The notes: generated by a model not told the origin, from the letters alone. Shown: positions 1 to 8,197, numbered from the stretch's first letter. The stretch is 9,310 bases of DNA from an uncultured Bacteroidota bacterium (GCA_937876435.1 CALEIL010000218.1:1-9310), one strand, 5' to 3'. Made by a program: numbers and translations.

Positions 1-281
1 GCACCACCGTCTACCAAACCGCATACCTCGTCTCCAATTTTCCACCTGGTGACGTCCTGCCCCAATTCACATATCATACCACTGCATTCCAGGCCCAGAA
101 TATCAGAGGCTGCGGGAGGTGGAGGATACTGGCCCTGGCGTTGAAGAAGATCGGCTCGGGTGAGTCCAAATGCTTTAACCTCTACCAAAACTTCCCCAGG
201 ACCGGGAGAAGGTCGCGGGCCACGATCAAAAAATAAATCGTAAGGGGGCTCTGATCTTTGGTAGTTAATAAATCGCATCAT
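1..281 (-). CDS. NAD(P)H:quinone oxidoreductase, PIG3 type (N-terminal part, cut by window edge)
   Basis: This is the first 93 residues of a medium-chain dehydrogenase/reductase protein, translated by hand from the reverse strand; the rest lies beyond base 1. It shows the GroES-like N-terminal domain, with RADLLQRQGQYPPP at residues 42-55, LGLECSG at 62-68 and GDEVCGLVDGG at 83-93. This pattern is characteristic of the zinc-independent PIG3 (TP53I3)-like quinone oxidoreductases, which reduce quinones with NADPH in the cytoplasm. The nucleotide-binding domain is not in the window, so cofactor preference cannot be seen. Two ATG codons stand in tandem (281 and 278) and either may be the start; no Shine-Dalgarno sequence is visible. 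The gene begins 12 bp after the carboxypeptidase stop on the same strand, so co-transcription is likely although the functions look unrelated. The frame has no stop or frameshift. Confidence 0.85.
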   Translation of the reverse strand, partial: MMRFINYQRSEPPYDLFFDRGPRPSPGPGEVLVEVKAFGLTRADLLQRQGQYPPPPAASDILGLECSGMICELGQDVTRWKIGDEVCGLVDGG

Positions 282-293
282 GGTTGGTGTGGA

Positions 294-2663
294 CTACGGC
301 ATCACAATAAATTTCCTGGCTTCCATTCTTTGTCCATCGTTCGTCACCAGCTGGACAAAATACATTCCGGCAGGATAATCATCCACAGTAATCGCATTCA
401 CGCCCACTTGTGTTTGACCCCTGCCCATTAATTGACCCAGCTGATTCCGAATTTCATACATTTTCACCGGACTCATGCCCGCGTTCGAGGATATTTTGAG
501 GTTGAGATTATGACCCTTCACCGGATTGGGATACAACTCGTGCCCTTCCCATTTCACCAGGTCCTCTTCCCGGGCGGTGATCGTCTGGGAATAGGTAATT
601 TTCATGTCATCCACAAAAATCCCATCCCTCGCATCGGAAGATTCCGACACCAGGTTCCATTTGAAGTACACTTCTTCTCCCCTGTAGTTGTGGAGCGAAA
701 TCTGCTCCGTCAGCCATTCACTCTGGATCCCCGTATACACCGGCGAAACCGCCCCATCATAATTGAAGTGGCTGGTCGTCAGATTGCCGCACAGCGGAGT
801 ATAGGTCACCCCGTCGGTACTGATCGATAATTGAGCGTAATCCTTGCCAAAAGTAATGTCCCATTTGGCCTTAAAGGTGAGAAACACCTCTTCTTCCATG
901 GGAATCTGAAAACTCTGCGAACTGACGATGGAGTTTTCGGTGGCGGTCGAATACAGCCCTTTGGGAGAATCCGTAATACTGGATGGTTCGGAATAAAACT
1001 CTGAAGTAGTGCTTCCCCAGCTATTGGATGAATGGCTCGACCTGACCCAATTGTCAATATCAGCGGTACGGCTCAGCACATCGATTTCTTCTTTCACGGT
1101 TGAATAAATAAAACTCAGGGTATCTGATTTTGTCAGGGTCCCATTGTCAAGGCTCAGAACAAATCGGACCACTTCACCGTCCTGCATACCAGGCTTCAAT
1201 TGCATATCGAGCGTATATTCCTCCTTATTCCCCAGGCCAAAAAAATAAAACGATTCTTCGAATTGTGCGATATTATCCGTCAATGGCGTGATCTTGCTCT
1301 GAACCACCCCGTCTTCCAGTGTGACCGGATACAGGTAAAATTTAAATTTCAGCGTGGAAGAATAAAATACGGGTTCTGAAGAAGGCACCATCATCACGTA
1401 GCCGTGTGGCGCCATGGCCATGCGGAGGTTTTGGTTCAATTCTCTGGCACACAGCATTTCGATCAGATCCTTTTTGGGCCAGAAACCAAATTCTGCCGGT
1501 CCTACTTCCGGAGTCATGGAAAATATTCGGTTTTTGGATTCAGTTTCACCGTACATCCAATCGTCAGCATCCCCATTGGTAGTGTACAGCACGGTCTCCC
1601 GGGATGTTCCGTACAGTATTCTCTTATCAAACGAAAGCGACCTGGCCAAAGATTCAAAGTGAGCGTTGTGAACATTTGACTCAGACGTATATCCCCATGG
1701 ATAGATCAGATAATCGCCGAAGGAATGGTAATTGAGCGCAGAAAAGATTTCGTGGTTTTCGCAAAACCACTTCACAGCCTGAGTTTCCGGCTCGGAAAAG
1801 GCCGCAGATCCCCTGTACAATTCAGAGGAAGGATCATTGGAAGAGCCATTGGAATTGTATCCCCATTGGTATCCATAATTGCGGTTGAGATCGATCCCAT
1901 ATTCCCCGTTCGCGAGTGGCCGGCGATTTTTCCGCCACATGCCTCCTCCGTTGGGTGAAACCCTGGAGTTGTACGCATAACCATCGGGATTGACGCAGGG
2001 GATAAAATACAATTGGGTATTATCCAGAATCTTCCTGACGAGAGGATCCTGGCTGTAATTTTCCAATAGATACCACATAAAATAGATCATTTGCTGCATA
2101 CTCAGAGGTTCACGAGAATGATGGAGTCCGGTATACAATACATTTTTTTTATTTCCAGACCCACCTGTCCCGGTGATACCTGTCCACAAAATTGGCCGAT
2201 CCTCGTAAGTCCTGAATTCTGAAATGGGTAATGCTTCCGTGATAAGATCCGGGTACAATTCGTGCATCTTATCCAATTCCTGTTTCATTTCTTCCAGAGT
2301 GAGATAGCCTCCCATGGATCCCAGCCGGAAATTATCGGGCGTCCCGGCCTCCTGATGGCAGTCGTCTGAATCTGACCGGAGATCGATGGATTTATTCTGA
2401 TCCTGGTAAAAAGCGTTGAGATCATTCACCAGAATCTGATAGGTGATCCCATTTTGATCTAGTTTTGGAAGGATACCGGAGGGTATTTCTACGATCGTCG
2501 CATCGCCTTTCTGATGGTAGTGATCCACCCCCATCCACGACCGGGCGTATTCAAAATCATTGTTTGGAATCGAGATACGGACATATTCAGAAATCTGAGC
2601 CAGGCAAGTAGTGAGACCTGCCACAAAAAACACAAAGGATGAGAGCAATCGGTTAGGGAGCAT
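294..2663 (-). CDS. Secreted M14 zinc carboxypeptidase with T9SS C-terminal sorting domain
   Basis: The product removes C-terminal residues from peptides outside the cell. Numbering here is from the ATG at 2663 (789 aa). A signal peptide covers about residues 1-23 (hydrophobic LLSSFVFFVAGL, then TCLAQ). The M14 catalytic domain covers roughly 115-420 and all key residues are present: zinc ligands H182 and E185 in HSRE and H313 in NYHS, substrate-binding R244 in MWRK and N260-R261 in DLNRN, and catalytic E386 in TPEVG. A beta-rich region follows, then a jelly-roll-like module (about 535-692, ending FVDDMKITY). Residues about 710-789 form a T9SS sorting domain, with YPNP near the start, NQLGQ in the middle, and PAGMYFVQL and KFIV near the end. 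T9SS cargo is exported by a signal peptide and then carried across the outer membrane. The frame also opens further upstream to a TTG at 2699, but that would put 12 mostly polar residues before the signal peptide, so the ATG is preferred. The exact substrate is unknown. Confidence 0.93.
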   Translation of the reverse strand: MLPNRLLSSFVFFVAGLTTCLAQISEYVRISIPNNDFEYARSWMGVDHYHQKGDATIVEIPSGILPKLDQNGITYQILVNDLNAFYQDQNKSIDLRSDSDDCHQEAGTPDNFRLGSMGGYLTLEEMKQELDKMHELYPDLITEALPISEFRTYEDRPILWTGITGTGGSGNKKNVLYTGLHHSREPLSMQQMIYFMWYLLENYSQDPLVRKILDNTQLYFIPCVNPDGYAYNSRVSPNGGGMWRKNRRPLANGEYGIDLNRNYGYQWGYNSNGSSNDPSSELYRGSAAFSEPETQAVKWFCENHEIFSALNYHSFGDYLIYPWGYTSESNVHNAHFESLARSLSFDKRILYGTSRETVLYTTNGDADDWMYGETESKNRIFSMTPEVGPAEFGFWPKKDLIEMLCARELNQNLRMAMAPHGYVMMVPSSEPVFYSSTLKFKFYLYPVTLEDGVVQSKITPLTDNIAQFEESFYFFGLGNKEEYTLDMQLKPGMQDGEVVRFVLSLDNGTLTKSDTLSFIYSTVKEEIDVLSRTADIDNWVRSSHSSNSWGSTTSEFYSEPSSITDSPKGLYSTATENSIVSSQSFQIPMEEEVFLTFKAKWDITFGKDYAQLSISTDGVTYTPLCGNLTTSHFNYDGAVSPVYTGIQSEWLTEQISLHNYRGEEVYFKWNLVSESSDARDGIFVDDMKITYSQTITAREEDLVKWEGHELYPNPVKGHNLNLKISSNAGMSPVKMYEIRNQLGQLMGRGQTQVGVNAITVDDYPAGMYFVQLVTNDGQRMEARKFIVMP

Positions 2664-2762
2664 AAACAGTTTATAATCGTTTTCGGGTATCAAACGCAAT
2701 GCGATTTGCTACGGTTTCTATAATATATCAAGCTAAGATATTAAATTTATTTTTTATATGAA
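2664..2762. other. AT-rich intergenic gap between glycosylphosphotransferase and carboxypeptidase genes
   Basis: This 99 bp gap is strongly AT-rich at 2710-2760. It is the only sizeable break in the minus-strand run, so a transcript end or a new promoter may lie here. On the minus strand an imperfect hairpin can be drawn (ATATC, seven-base loop, GATAT, about 2727-2743). It is short, has no G-C-rich stem, and is not followed by a clean T run, so I do not call it a terminator. No full TAnnTTTG element was found for the carboxypeptidase. The best near match, TGCGTTTG at about 2692-2699, lacks a well-placed TTG partner. Confidence 0.4.
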
Positions 2763-4154
2763 TTATTTTCCGGAACCTTTAACTAATACCAGCAACGTAT
2801 AGAACAGGATCTTCAGATCCAGGGCAAAAGACCGGTTCTCAATATACAGAATGTCGTATTTTAGTCTTTGGACCATTTCCTCCACGGTAGAAGCATATCC
2901 ATACTTGACCTGGCCCCAGGATGTAATCCCGGGTTTGATCCTCAATAAATGTTTATAATGCGGTGCTACTTCCATGATTTTTTCGATGTAGTATGCCCGC
3001 TCAGGCCGCGGCCCCACCAGGGACATTTCGCCTTTCAATACATTCCAGAATTGAGGGAGTTCATCGATCCGCCATTTTCTCATCACGCTTCCCCATGGGG
3101 TACACCGCTCGTCGCCGTCGAATGAAAGTTGGGGACCATTGGTTTCTGCATCCACCTTCATCGATCTGAACTTGTATATATGAAATGGTTTTCCTCCGAG
3201 TCCGATTCTTTCCTGTTTGTAAAAAATGGGGCCCTGGGAAGAAATCCTAACCCGGATGGCGATATACAAATACAGCCACCAGAAAAGAATGAAAACCAGA
3301 ATCGACGCTACGATGTCAAAAATCCGTTTGATCACGCGTTGCCATCGGGGAATAATCTCCCGTTCGACTTCGATCAGAATCGCGCCGTACACGTAGTTTA
3401 ACTTGACTTTACCCAATAAGATATCGTACAAATCCGGTATAATCCGAATGGTGAGTCGCCCCGAAAAATCGAACAAAGCATCCAGCATTTTGCGGAGCTT
3501 GGAATATTCGTCATCCTCGAGAGCTACCAGAGCTTCTTCGACCTGATGGTCGTGGATGATCTGATGAATGTCATCGATATTGCCCAGGTGCGGAATCTTC
3601 TCCTGCAGCCGGGCTTCGGTGGTTCCGTTGACGTTTACAAATCCGATCACATTGTAACCGGCAAATTCCTTTTGTTCGTCCATTTCCCTGTACAACTCCC
3701 AGGCCCGTCCGTTGCTCCCGATCAATACTGTATTGAATGTAATCCGTCCTTTCTGGATTTGGTCGTGCAGGATGGTCAGATGGATGAGCCGGGCCAGCCC
3801 GATGCACAGAAATTGCAAACCAAAATACGTAGCAATGGCTCCTACCCCCAGTTGTCTGTCAAGAATATTGAGAAGGTACAACACGAAGACCCCTAATATA
3901 GAATGCCAGAAGGTCCGGGAAAATGTTCTGAACCTGGTTTTGCGATACGGATCCTGGTACTCATCCAGGAATAGAAAAAATACGAACCAGAATACCGGAA
4001 CGAAAGTCAAGCGGAGTACGTCGCCCTCATTCGACAGGACATTCGAAAATGGAGGGCCTATCTGGTAAGAATGAAATAAAATCCAAACCACGGCACTGAT
4101 CACGATATCAATGGCGGCATATACGATCAAAGCATTACGTCGGGCATTACTCAT
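2763..4154 (-). CDS. Polyprenyl-phosphate glycosyl-1-phosphate transferase (bacterial sugar transferase family)
   Basis: This 463-residue inner-membrane enzyme is expected to start a surface polysaccharide by moving a sugar 1-phosphate from a nucleotide sugar to undecaprenyl phosphate. It has the architecture of the large WcaJ/WbaP-type enzymes. Four hydrophobic segments lie at about 8-28, 46-63, 84-98 and 103-122. A soluble Rossmann-like CoA_binding_3 region lies at about 140-240 (TVLIGSNGRAWEL). The catalytic domain lies at about 275-463 and opens with KRIFD and a membrane-embedded hydrophobic helix (280-300). Family motifs are intact: QERIG (314-318), KFRSM (328-332), the Asp-Glu pair D364-E365 in DELPQFWNVLKG, SLVGPRPE (378-385) and KPGITSWGQV (407-416). 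The ATG overlaps the stop of the upstream oxidoreductase gene by four bases (ATGA), suggesting translational coupling. Which sugar is transferred cannot be read from the sequence. No flippase, polymerase or other glycosyltransferase is seen in the window. Confidence 0.93.
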   Translation of the reverse strand: MSNARRNALIVYAAIDIVISAVVWILFHSYQIGPPFSNVLSNEGDVLRLTFVPVFWFVFFLFLDEYQDPYRKTRFRTFSRTFWHSILGVFVLYLLNILDRQLGVGAIATYFGLQFLCIGLARLIHLTILHDQIQKGRITFNTVLIGSNGRAWELYREMDEQKEFAGYNVIGFVNVNGTTEARLQEKIPHLGNIDDIHQIIHDHQVEEALVALEDDEYSKLRKMLDALFDFSGRLTIRIIPDLYDILLGKVKLNYVYGAILIEVEREIIPRWQRVIKRIFDIVASILVFILFWWLYLYIAIRVRISSQGPIFYKQERIGLGGKPFHIYKFRSMKVDAETNGPQLSFDGDERCTPWGSVMRKWRIDELPQFWNVLKGEMSLVGPRPERAYYIEKIMEVAPHYKHLLRIKPGITSWGQVKYGYASTVEEMVQRLKYDILYIENRSFALDLKILFYTLLVLVKGSGK

Positions 4155-5152
4155 GCAGGCTTCTCATCTGTTCTGTGAAGAAATCCCTTGAATTTAATCT
4201 GACGTGCCACCGCCTCCTGGATTTGCTCGGCGAGTTCGAGTGCCCGCAGCCCATCCTGGAGCGAAACCACTTCCGGAAGATCCTCCCTGATCGCGCGGTA
4301 AAATGATTCAAATTCCTCTTTTATAGCGTTGGTTTGAGGCCCTTCGACCTGACTGATCGTGATAAATTTTTCACGGTCACCGAGGTCAAGTTCCATCGCT
4401 TCCTCTCCCTTCCGCTCGTCATCGATGCGAATAACCTGCGATTTTTTTTCTAAAAAATCGATTGAAATGTAAGCATTGGATTGAAACAACCGCATCTTCC
4501 TCATATTCTTCACCGATATTCTCGAAGCCGTCACATTGGCCACGGCTCCATTTTCAAATTCGATGCGGGCACTGCAGATATCATCGGTCGGGCTCAATAT
4601 ATTGAGTCCATTGGCCCTCACTTCGCGTACCGGACTATCAATAAAATGCAACAAAATATCGAGATCGTGAATCATGAGATCCTGTATGACCGAAACATCG
4701 ATGCTTCTGAGGTTGTAATTGGCAAGTCTGTGGACCTCAATAAAGGCTGGATTGATGATTTCGCCTTCCAACGCCAGAAGCGCCGGATTGAATCTTTCGA
4801 CGTGTCCTACCTGCACTTTAATACCTTTCTCCTTAGCCAGGTCGTACAACATACGGGCTTTCTGGGAATGATCGGTCACCGGTTTCTCGATGAACACGTG
4901 TTTGCCCTTCCCGATAGCCAGGCTGGCCAATTCAAAATGACTGGTGGTGGGGGTCACTATGCTGACCGCGTCCACCTGATCCATCAATTCATCGATCTGA
5001 TCAAAAGCCCTGATTCCAAAGTGGGCAGAAACCTCACGTGCACGCCCCGGATCCGTATCCGCGAAACCAACGATTTCATATTCCGGGATTTCGCTGATAC
5101 AACGAAGATGAATCTTGCCCAAATGTCCGACGCCAATAACCCCTATTTTCAT
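4151..5152 (-). CDS. Gfo/Idh/MocA-family NAD(P)-dependent sugar oxidoreductase
   Basis: This is a 333-residue cytoplasmic dehydrogenase. The N-terminal Rossmann fold has the nucleotide-binding motif GVGHLG at residues 7-12. The acidic residue after the second strand (FADTD, about 30-34) suggests NAD(H). The family signature EKP is at 89-91, with K90 the usual catalytic lysine. A second signature, DLMIHDLD at 158-165, carries the conserved Asp and His (D158, H162) of the active site. GHVERFNPA at 116-124 resembles members that act on UDP-linked amino sugars (GnnA-like or WbpB/WlbA-like); I infer this from memory of the motif, not from a search. Length is normal for the family. The gene starts 3 bp after the small membrane protein gene and ends in an ATGA overlap with the sugar transferase gene. 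That context suggests it oxidises a nucleotide sugar for glycan or lipid A synthesis. The substrate remains unproven. Confidence 0.9.
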   Translation of the reverse strand: MKIGVIGVGHLGKIHLRCISEIPEYEIVGFADTDPGRAREVSAHFGIRAFDQIDELMDQVDAVSIVTPTTSHFELASLAIGKGKHVFIEKPVTDHSQKARMLYDLAKEKGIKVQVGHVERFNPALLALEGEIINPAFIEVHRLANYNLRSIDVSVIQDLMIHDLDILLHFIDSPVREVRANGLNILSPTDDICSARIEFENGAVANVTASRISVKNMRKMRLFQSNAYISIDFLEKKSQVIRIDDERKGEEAMELDLGDREKFITISQVEGPQTNAIKEEFESFYRAIREDLPEVVSLQDGLRALELAEQIQEAVARQIKFKGFLHRTDEKPA

Positions 5153-5155
5153 GAT

Positions 5156-5452
5156 CTATTTTATAAAGGAAAGAACTCCCACGACGATGATTAACAAAAT
5201 AACCAGGAACATAGATAGAATAATGCGAATCAACCACGCTCTGGTCTTCTCAGCCTTTTCCCGGGCTGCCGGGTCCAGATTGCGGATCAACTTTTCGAAG
5301 TTCTTTACATCGAGCAGATCATTAATGCTTAGGTTGGATGCAGAAGCAGGCAGAGTTTTTACAAAACGCATAAATACGATCCTGTTAAGAATGTTTAGAA
5401 GTAATAGAACGCCCACTAAAATTGCGATCGTATAGAAATAATTAAATACCAT
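5156..5452 (-). CDS. Small two-helix membrane protein of unknown function
   Basis: I do not recognise this 98-residue protein. It has a hydrophobic segment at each end: about residues 6-26 (TIAILVGVLLLLNILNRIV) and about 74-96 (rich in I, L and V, ending SFIK). Between them lies a polar, probably helical stretch with many charged residues (about 45-73, DVKNFEKLIRNLDPAAREK). It has no cysteine or histidine cluster and no enzyme motif. The hairpin arrangement suggests an inner-membrane protein with a short soluble loop. The ATG overlaps the alaS stop by one base (TAATG), and the stop lies 3 bp before the oxidoreductase start. It is therefore very probably a real gene, translated in the same operon. 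A role beside the sugar enzymes or as a membrane adaptor is possible but nothing in the sequence shows it. Confidence 0.8.
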   Translation of the reverse strand: MVFNYFYTIAILVGVLLLLNILNRIVFMRFVKTLPASASNLSINDLLDVKNFEKLIRNLDPAAREKAEKTRAWLIRIILSMFLVILLIIVVGVLSFIK

Positions 5453-8103
5453 TATTTTCCAGAGTTAATTAATTCTTCTATCGTCGATCTGATCAATGAC
5501 ACGGCTTCACCGAGTCCATTGGGATTGCTGCCTCCCGCAGAGGCAAAAAAGGGTTGTCCCCCTCCGCCCCCACCAATCAGGGAAGCCGCTGAACGGATCA
5601 ACTGCCCTGCGTGGAGGTTGTACTGCCCGGTCAGAGATTTGTCGATATACACCATCAATTGAGCTTTGCCATCGTGTTGGTTCCCCAGGACGATCACAGC
5701 CGGATTCAATTGATCACCCAGTTCATATACCAGATTTTTGAGTTGATCTCCTTCCAATTGACTCACATGGTCCGCCACCATTTGGAAGGTCTTGCTTTTC
5801 ACAGCCTTCCCTATTAACTCAGATTTCAGTTTCTGGTTTTGTTGTCGTTGGTACGCTGCAAGGTCAGATTTCAGATTTTCGTTTTCGGTCTGTAGGTTTA
5901 GGATTTGGGTCTTCAGATTACCCGCCGATCGAAACATTTCTCTGATTTCGCTTAATTCAGCAACCTGCTTGTCCAGAAATTCTACCGCAGCCTGTCCGGT
6001 CTTCGCTTCGATCCTTCGTATACCGGCCGCTACCGATGCTTCACTGGTAATCTTGAACAATCTGATCTCGCTGGTTTGGTTCACGTGGATCCCTCCGCAC
6101 AATTCTCTCGAATAATTCGGATCAAAAGTAATCATACGGACGACTTCGCCATATTTCTCCCCAAAAAGCATCATGGCCCCAGCTTTCCGGGCTTCCTCCA
6201 GGGGAAGCTTCCGATCTTCCGCCAATGGGATATTTTCCTCGATTTTTTCATTGACTATTCGTTCAATCTGTGCCAGATCCTCGTCACTCACTTTTTCAAA
6301 ATGGCTAAAATCAAACCTCAGGTGGCTTTCAGCCACAAGTGACCCCTTTTGTTGAACGTGCTTGCCCAATACCTGGCGCAGTGCCGCATGCATCAGATGC
6401 GTTGCGGAATGATTGAGAGAAATCCGGTGCCTGCGTGAAGCATTCACCGTCGCTTGTAGCTGTTCATCGGGAGCGGAAGGAAGTTTATCTGTCAAATGAA
6501 CGATCAGATCGTTCTCCCGGATCGTATCAAGAACTCTGATCGATTCTCCCCCCTCAAATTCGAGCGTGCCGGTATCGCCTACCTGTCCCCCACCTTCTGC
6601 GTAGAACGGAGTGCGATCCAGCACAATCTGATGGATCTCCTTTTCTTTCCTGAGTATCGTCCTGTACCTCAATACACGAACATCGCCGGCTTGAGTCAGG
6701 TCATAACCCAAAAATTCGATATCCTTGTCCGTATCCCGTACGATGACCCAATCACCTACTTTCTGAACAGCATCGGCTCTTGAACGGTTTTTTTGTTTTT
6801 CCAATTCCTTTTCAAATCCTGGAATATCCACCTCCAGATTGTCCTCTCTGGCCATCAATTCGGTCAGGTCGATAGGGAACCCGTAGGTATCGTACAACAA
6901 AAAAGCATCTTCACCCGAAATGCGACCTTCTTTGGCTTCGAGCATATGGAAGCGTTGAATCCCCTCTTCCAGCGTCCGGAGAAAACTCTTTTCTTCCTCA
7001 TGGATCACTTTGGTGACGAATTCTTCCTGGGCTTTCAATTCCGGAAAGACCGCTTCAAACTGATTTGCGAGATGGTTGATGAGCTGGTACAACAACGGTT
7101 CTTTCCTATTGAGAAAAGTATAGTAATACCGGACGGCTCTCCGCAGGATTCTCCTGATGACGTATCCCGCCCCCGAATTTCCGGGTATCTGACCATCTGC
7201 TATGGTAAAAGCCACGGCTCTGATATGATCGGCTACTACCCTAAATGTCATATCCACTTTGGCTTCCGGTCCGTAATTATTCGTATAGTTATGCCCGGTT
7301 AACGAACCGATCTTCCTGAGAAGCCCAGTAAAAACGTCGGTTTCATAGTTGGATGTTTTCCCCTGAACGGCCATACAGAGTCTTTCAAATCCCATCCCGG
7401 TGTCCACGTGTTTATTGGGCAGCGGATGGAGCGATCCATTGGCCAGCCGGTTGAATTGTATAAATACCAGGTTCCAGAGTTCGACGACGAGTGGATGATC
7501 TTTATTGATCAGCTCCCGTCCCGGTAGTTTACGTATTGAATCTTCATCCCGCAAATCGATATGAATCTCGGAACAGGGACCACACGGACCGGTATCCCCC
7601 ATTTCCCAAAAGTTGTCTTTTTTGCTGCCGTCCAGAATACGTTCTGCAGGTAAATATTTCAACCACAGATCTTCAGCTTCCTGATCTTTGGCCAGACCAT
7701 CCTCCTCATCACCACCAAAAACCGTGGCATACAATCGATCGCCGGGTAGCCCGTAAACCTGGGTCAGCAATTCAAATGCCCAACCGATGATTTCCTCTTT
7801 GAAATAATCTCCAAATGACCAGTTCCCGAGCATTTCAAACATGGTATGGTGGTAGCCATCCAGTCCGACCTCTTCCAGATCGTTGTGTTTACCTGAGACC
7901 CGAAGGCATTTCTGAGTATCCGCGACTCGGGAGTTTTCAATCGCCCTGGTTCCAAGAAAAAAATCCTTGAACTGATTCATACCCGCATTCGTGAATAAAA
8001 GCGTCGGATCGTTCTTGTTTACGATCGGTGCCGAAGGCACTATTTTGTGGGATTTTGTTTCAAAATATGCAAAGAAATGTTGTCTTATTTGACCAGAATT
8101 CAT
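5452..8103 (-). CDS. alaS: Alanyl-tRNA synthetase
   Basis: The 883-residue enzyme charges tRNA(Ala) with alanine and hydrolyses mischarged Ser- or Gly-tRNA(Ala). The class II catalytic core occupies about residues 1-240, with LLFTNAGMNQFKD at 35-47 and GNWSFGDYFK near 93-102. The tRNA-recognition region follows (GAGYVIRRILRRAVRY, 311-326). The editing domain has YAEGGGQVGD at 501-510 and the two zinc motifs HSATH (H565, H569) and CGGIH (C669, H673). A heptad-like segment at about 725-765 leads to the C-terminal DHHA1/C-Ala domain, with the glycine loop GGGGGG at 844-849 followed by QPFFASAGG. The length is as expected for a full bacterial AlaRS, with no breaks. The usual CGGTH here reads CGGIH, but both zinc ligands remain. 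The gene heads the minus-strand operon and has a well-matched Bacteroidota promoter about 95 bp upstream. Confidence 0.98.
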   Translation of the reverse strand: MNSGQIRQHFFAYFETKSHKIVPSAPIVNKNDPTLLFTNAGMNQFKDFFLGTRAIENSRVADTQKCLRVSGKHNDLEEVGLDGYHHTMFEMLGNWSFGDYFKEEIIGWAFELLTQVYGLPGDRLYATVFGGDEEDGLAKDQEAEDLWLKYLPAERILDGSKKDNFWEMGDTGPCGPCSEIHIDLRDEDSIRKLPGRELINKDHPLVVELWNLVFIQFNRLANGSLHPLPNKHVDTGMGFERLCMAVQGKTSNYETDVFTGLLRKIGSLTGHNYTNNYGPEAKVDMTFRVVADHIRAVAFTIADGQIPGNSGAGYVIRRILRRAVRYYYTFLNRKEPLLYQLINHLANQFEAVFPELKAQEEFVTKVIHEEEKSFLRTLEEGIQRFHMLEAKEGRISGEDAFLLYDTYGFPIDLTELMAREDNLEVDIPGFEKELEKQKNRSRADAVQKVGDWVIVRDTDKDIEFLGYDLTQAGDVRVLRYRTILRKEKEIHQIVLDRTPFYAEGGGQVGDTGTLEFEGGESIRVLDTIRENDLIVHLTDKLPSAPDEQLQATVNASRRHRISLNHSATHLMHAALRQVLGKHVQQKGSLVAESHLRFDFSHFEKVSDEDLAQIERIVNEKIEENIPLAEDRKLPLEEARKAGAMMLFGEKYGEVVRMITFDPNYSRELCGGIHVNQTSEIRLFKITSEASVAAGIRRIEAKTGQAAVEFLDKQVAELSEIREMFRSAGNLKTQILNLQTENENLKSDLAAYQRQQNQKLKSELIGKAVKSKTFQMVADHVSQLEGDQLKNLVYELGDQLNPAVIVLGNQHDGKAQLMVYIDKSLTGQYNLHAGQLIRSAASLIGGGGGGQPFFASAGGSNPNGLGEAVSLIRSTIEELINSGK

Positions 8104-8108
8104 AAAAC

Positions 8109-8147
8109 GTTAAATTTTTTTATAATTTAAAGTAAGGTGTTAAATTT
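8109..8147. repeat. Two direct copies of GTTAAATTT, 30 bp apart, in the alaS leader
   Basis: GTTAAATTT occurs at 8109-8117 and 8139-8147. Read on the minus strand, AATTTAA and TTAAATT also form a 7 bp all-AT dyad with a 9-base loop (about 8124-8146). The repeats sit within the predicted untranslated leader of alaS, just before its ATG. AT-rich sequence gives such matches easily, so function is uncertain. Confidence 0.3.
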
Positions 8148-8176
8148 GAATTTTCCTACCCATCCACCGATAATGT

Positions 8177-8197
8177 ATCAACCGATTAGTCGTTGAT
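8177..8197. promoter_or_regulatory. Inverted repeat across the predicted alaS transcription start (possible operator)
   Basis: ATCAAC (8177-8182) and GTTGAT (8192-8197) form a perfect 6 bp dyad with a 9 bp spacer. It directly abuts the alaS -7 element and covers the predicted start point. The right arm also lies in the 8 bp palindrome TTGATCAA (8193-8200). In E. coli, AlaRS represses its own gene by binding a palindrome flanking the start site; whether this dyad does the same is inference only. Confidence 0.3.

Noticed and set aside
2710..2762. Rho-independent terminator after the glycosylphosphotransferase gene
   Set aside because: The only hairpin is a 5 bp, nearly all-AT stem with no proper T tract after it.
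4481..5194. Plus-strand open frame of 237 codons opposite the oxidoreductase gene
   Set aside because: It lies almost wholly antisense to a gene with intact family motifs and shows no recognisable domain; it is a shadow frame.
6793..7302. Plus-strand open frame of 169 codons opposite alaS
   Set aside because: It is fully antisense to conserved alaS coding sequence and its translation has no family features.
8104..8195. T-box riboswitch in the alaS leader
   Set aside because: The predicted leader is about 90 nt, too short for a T-box, has no recognisable T-box core, and such elements are mainly found in Firmicutes.
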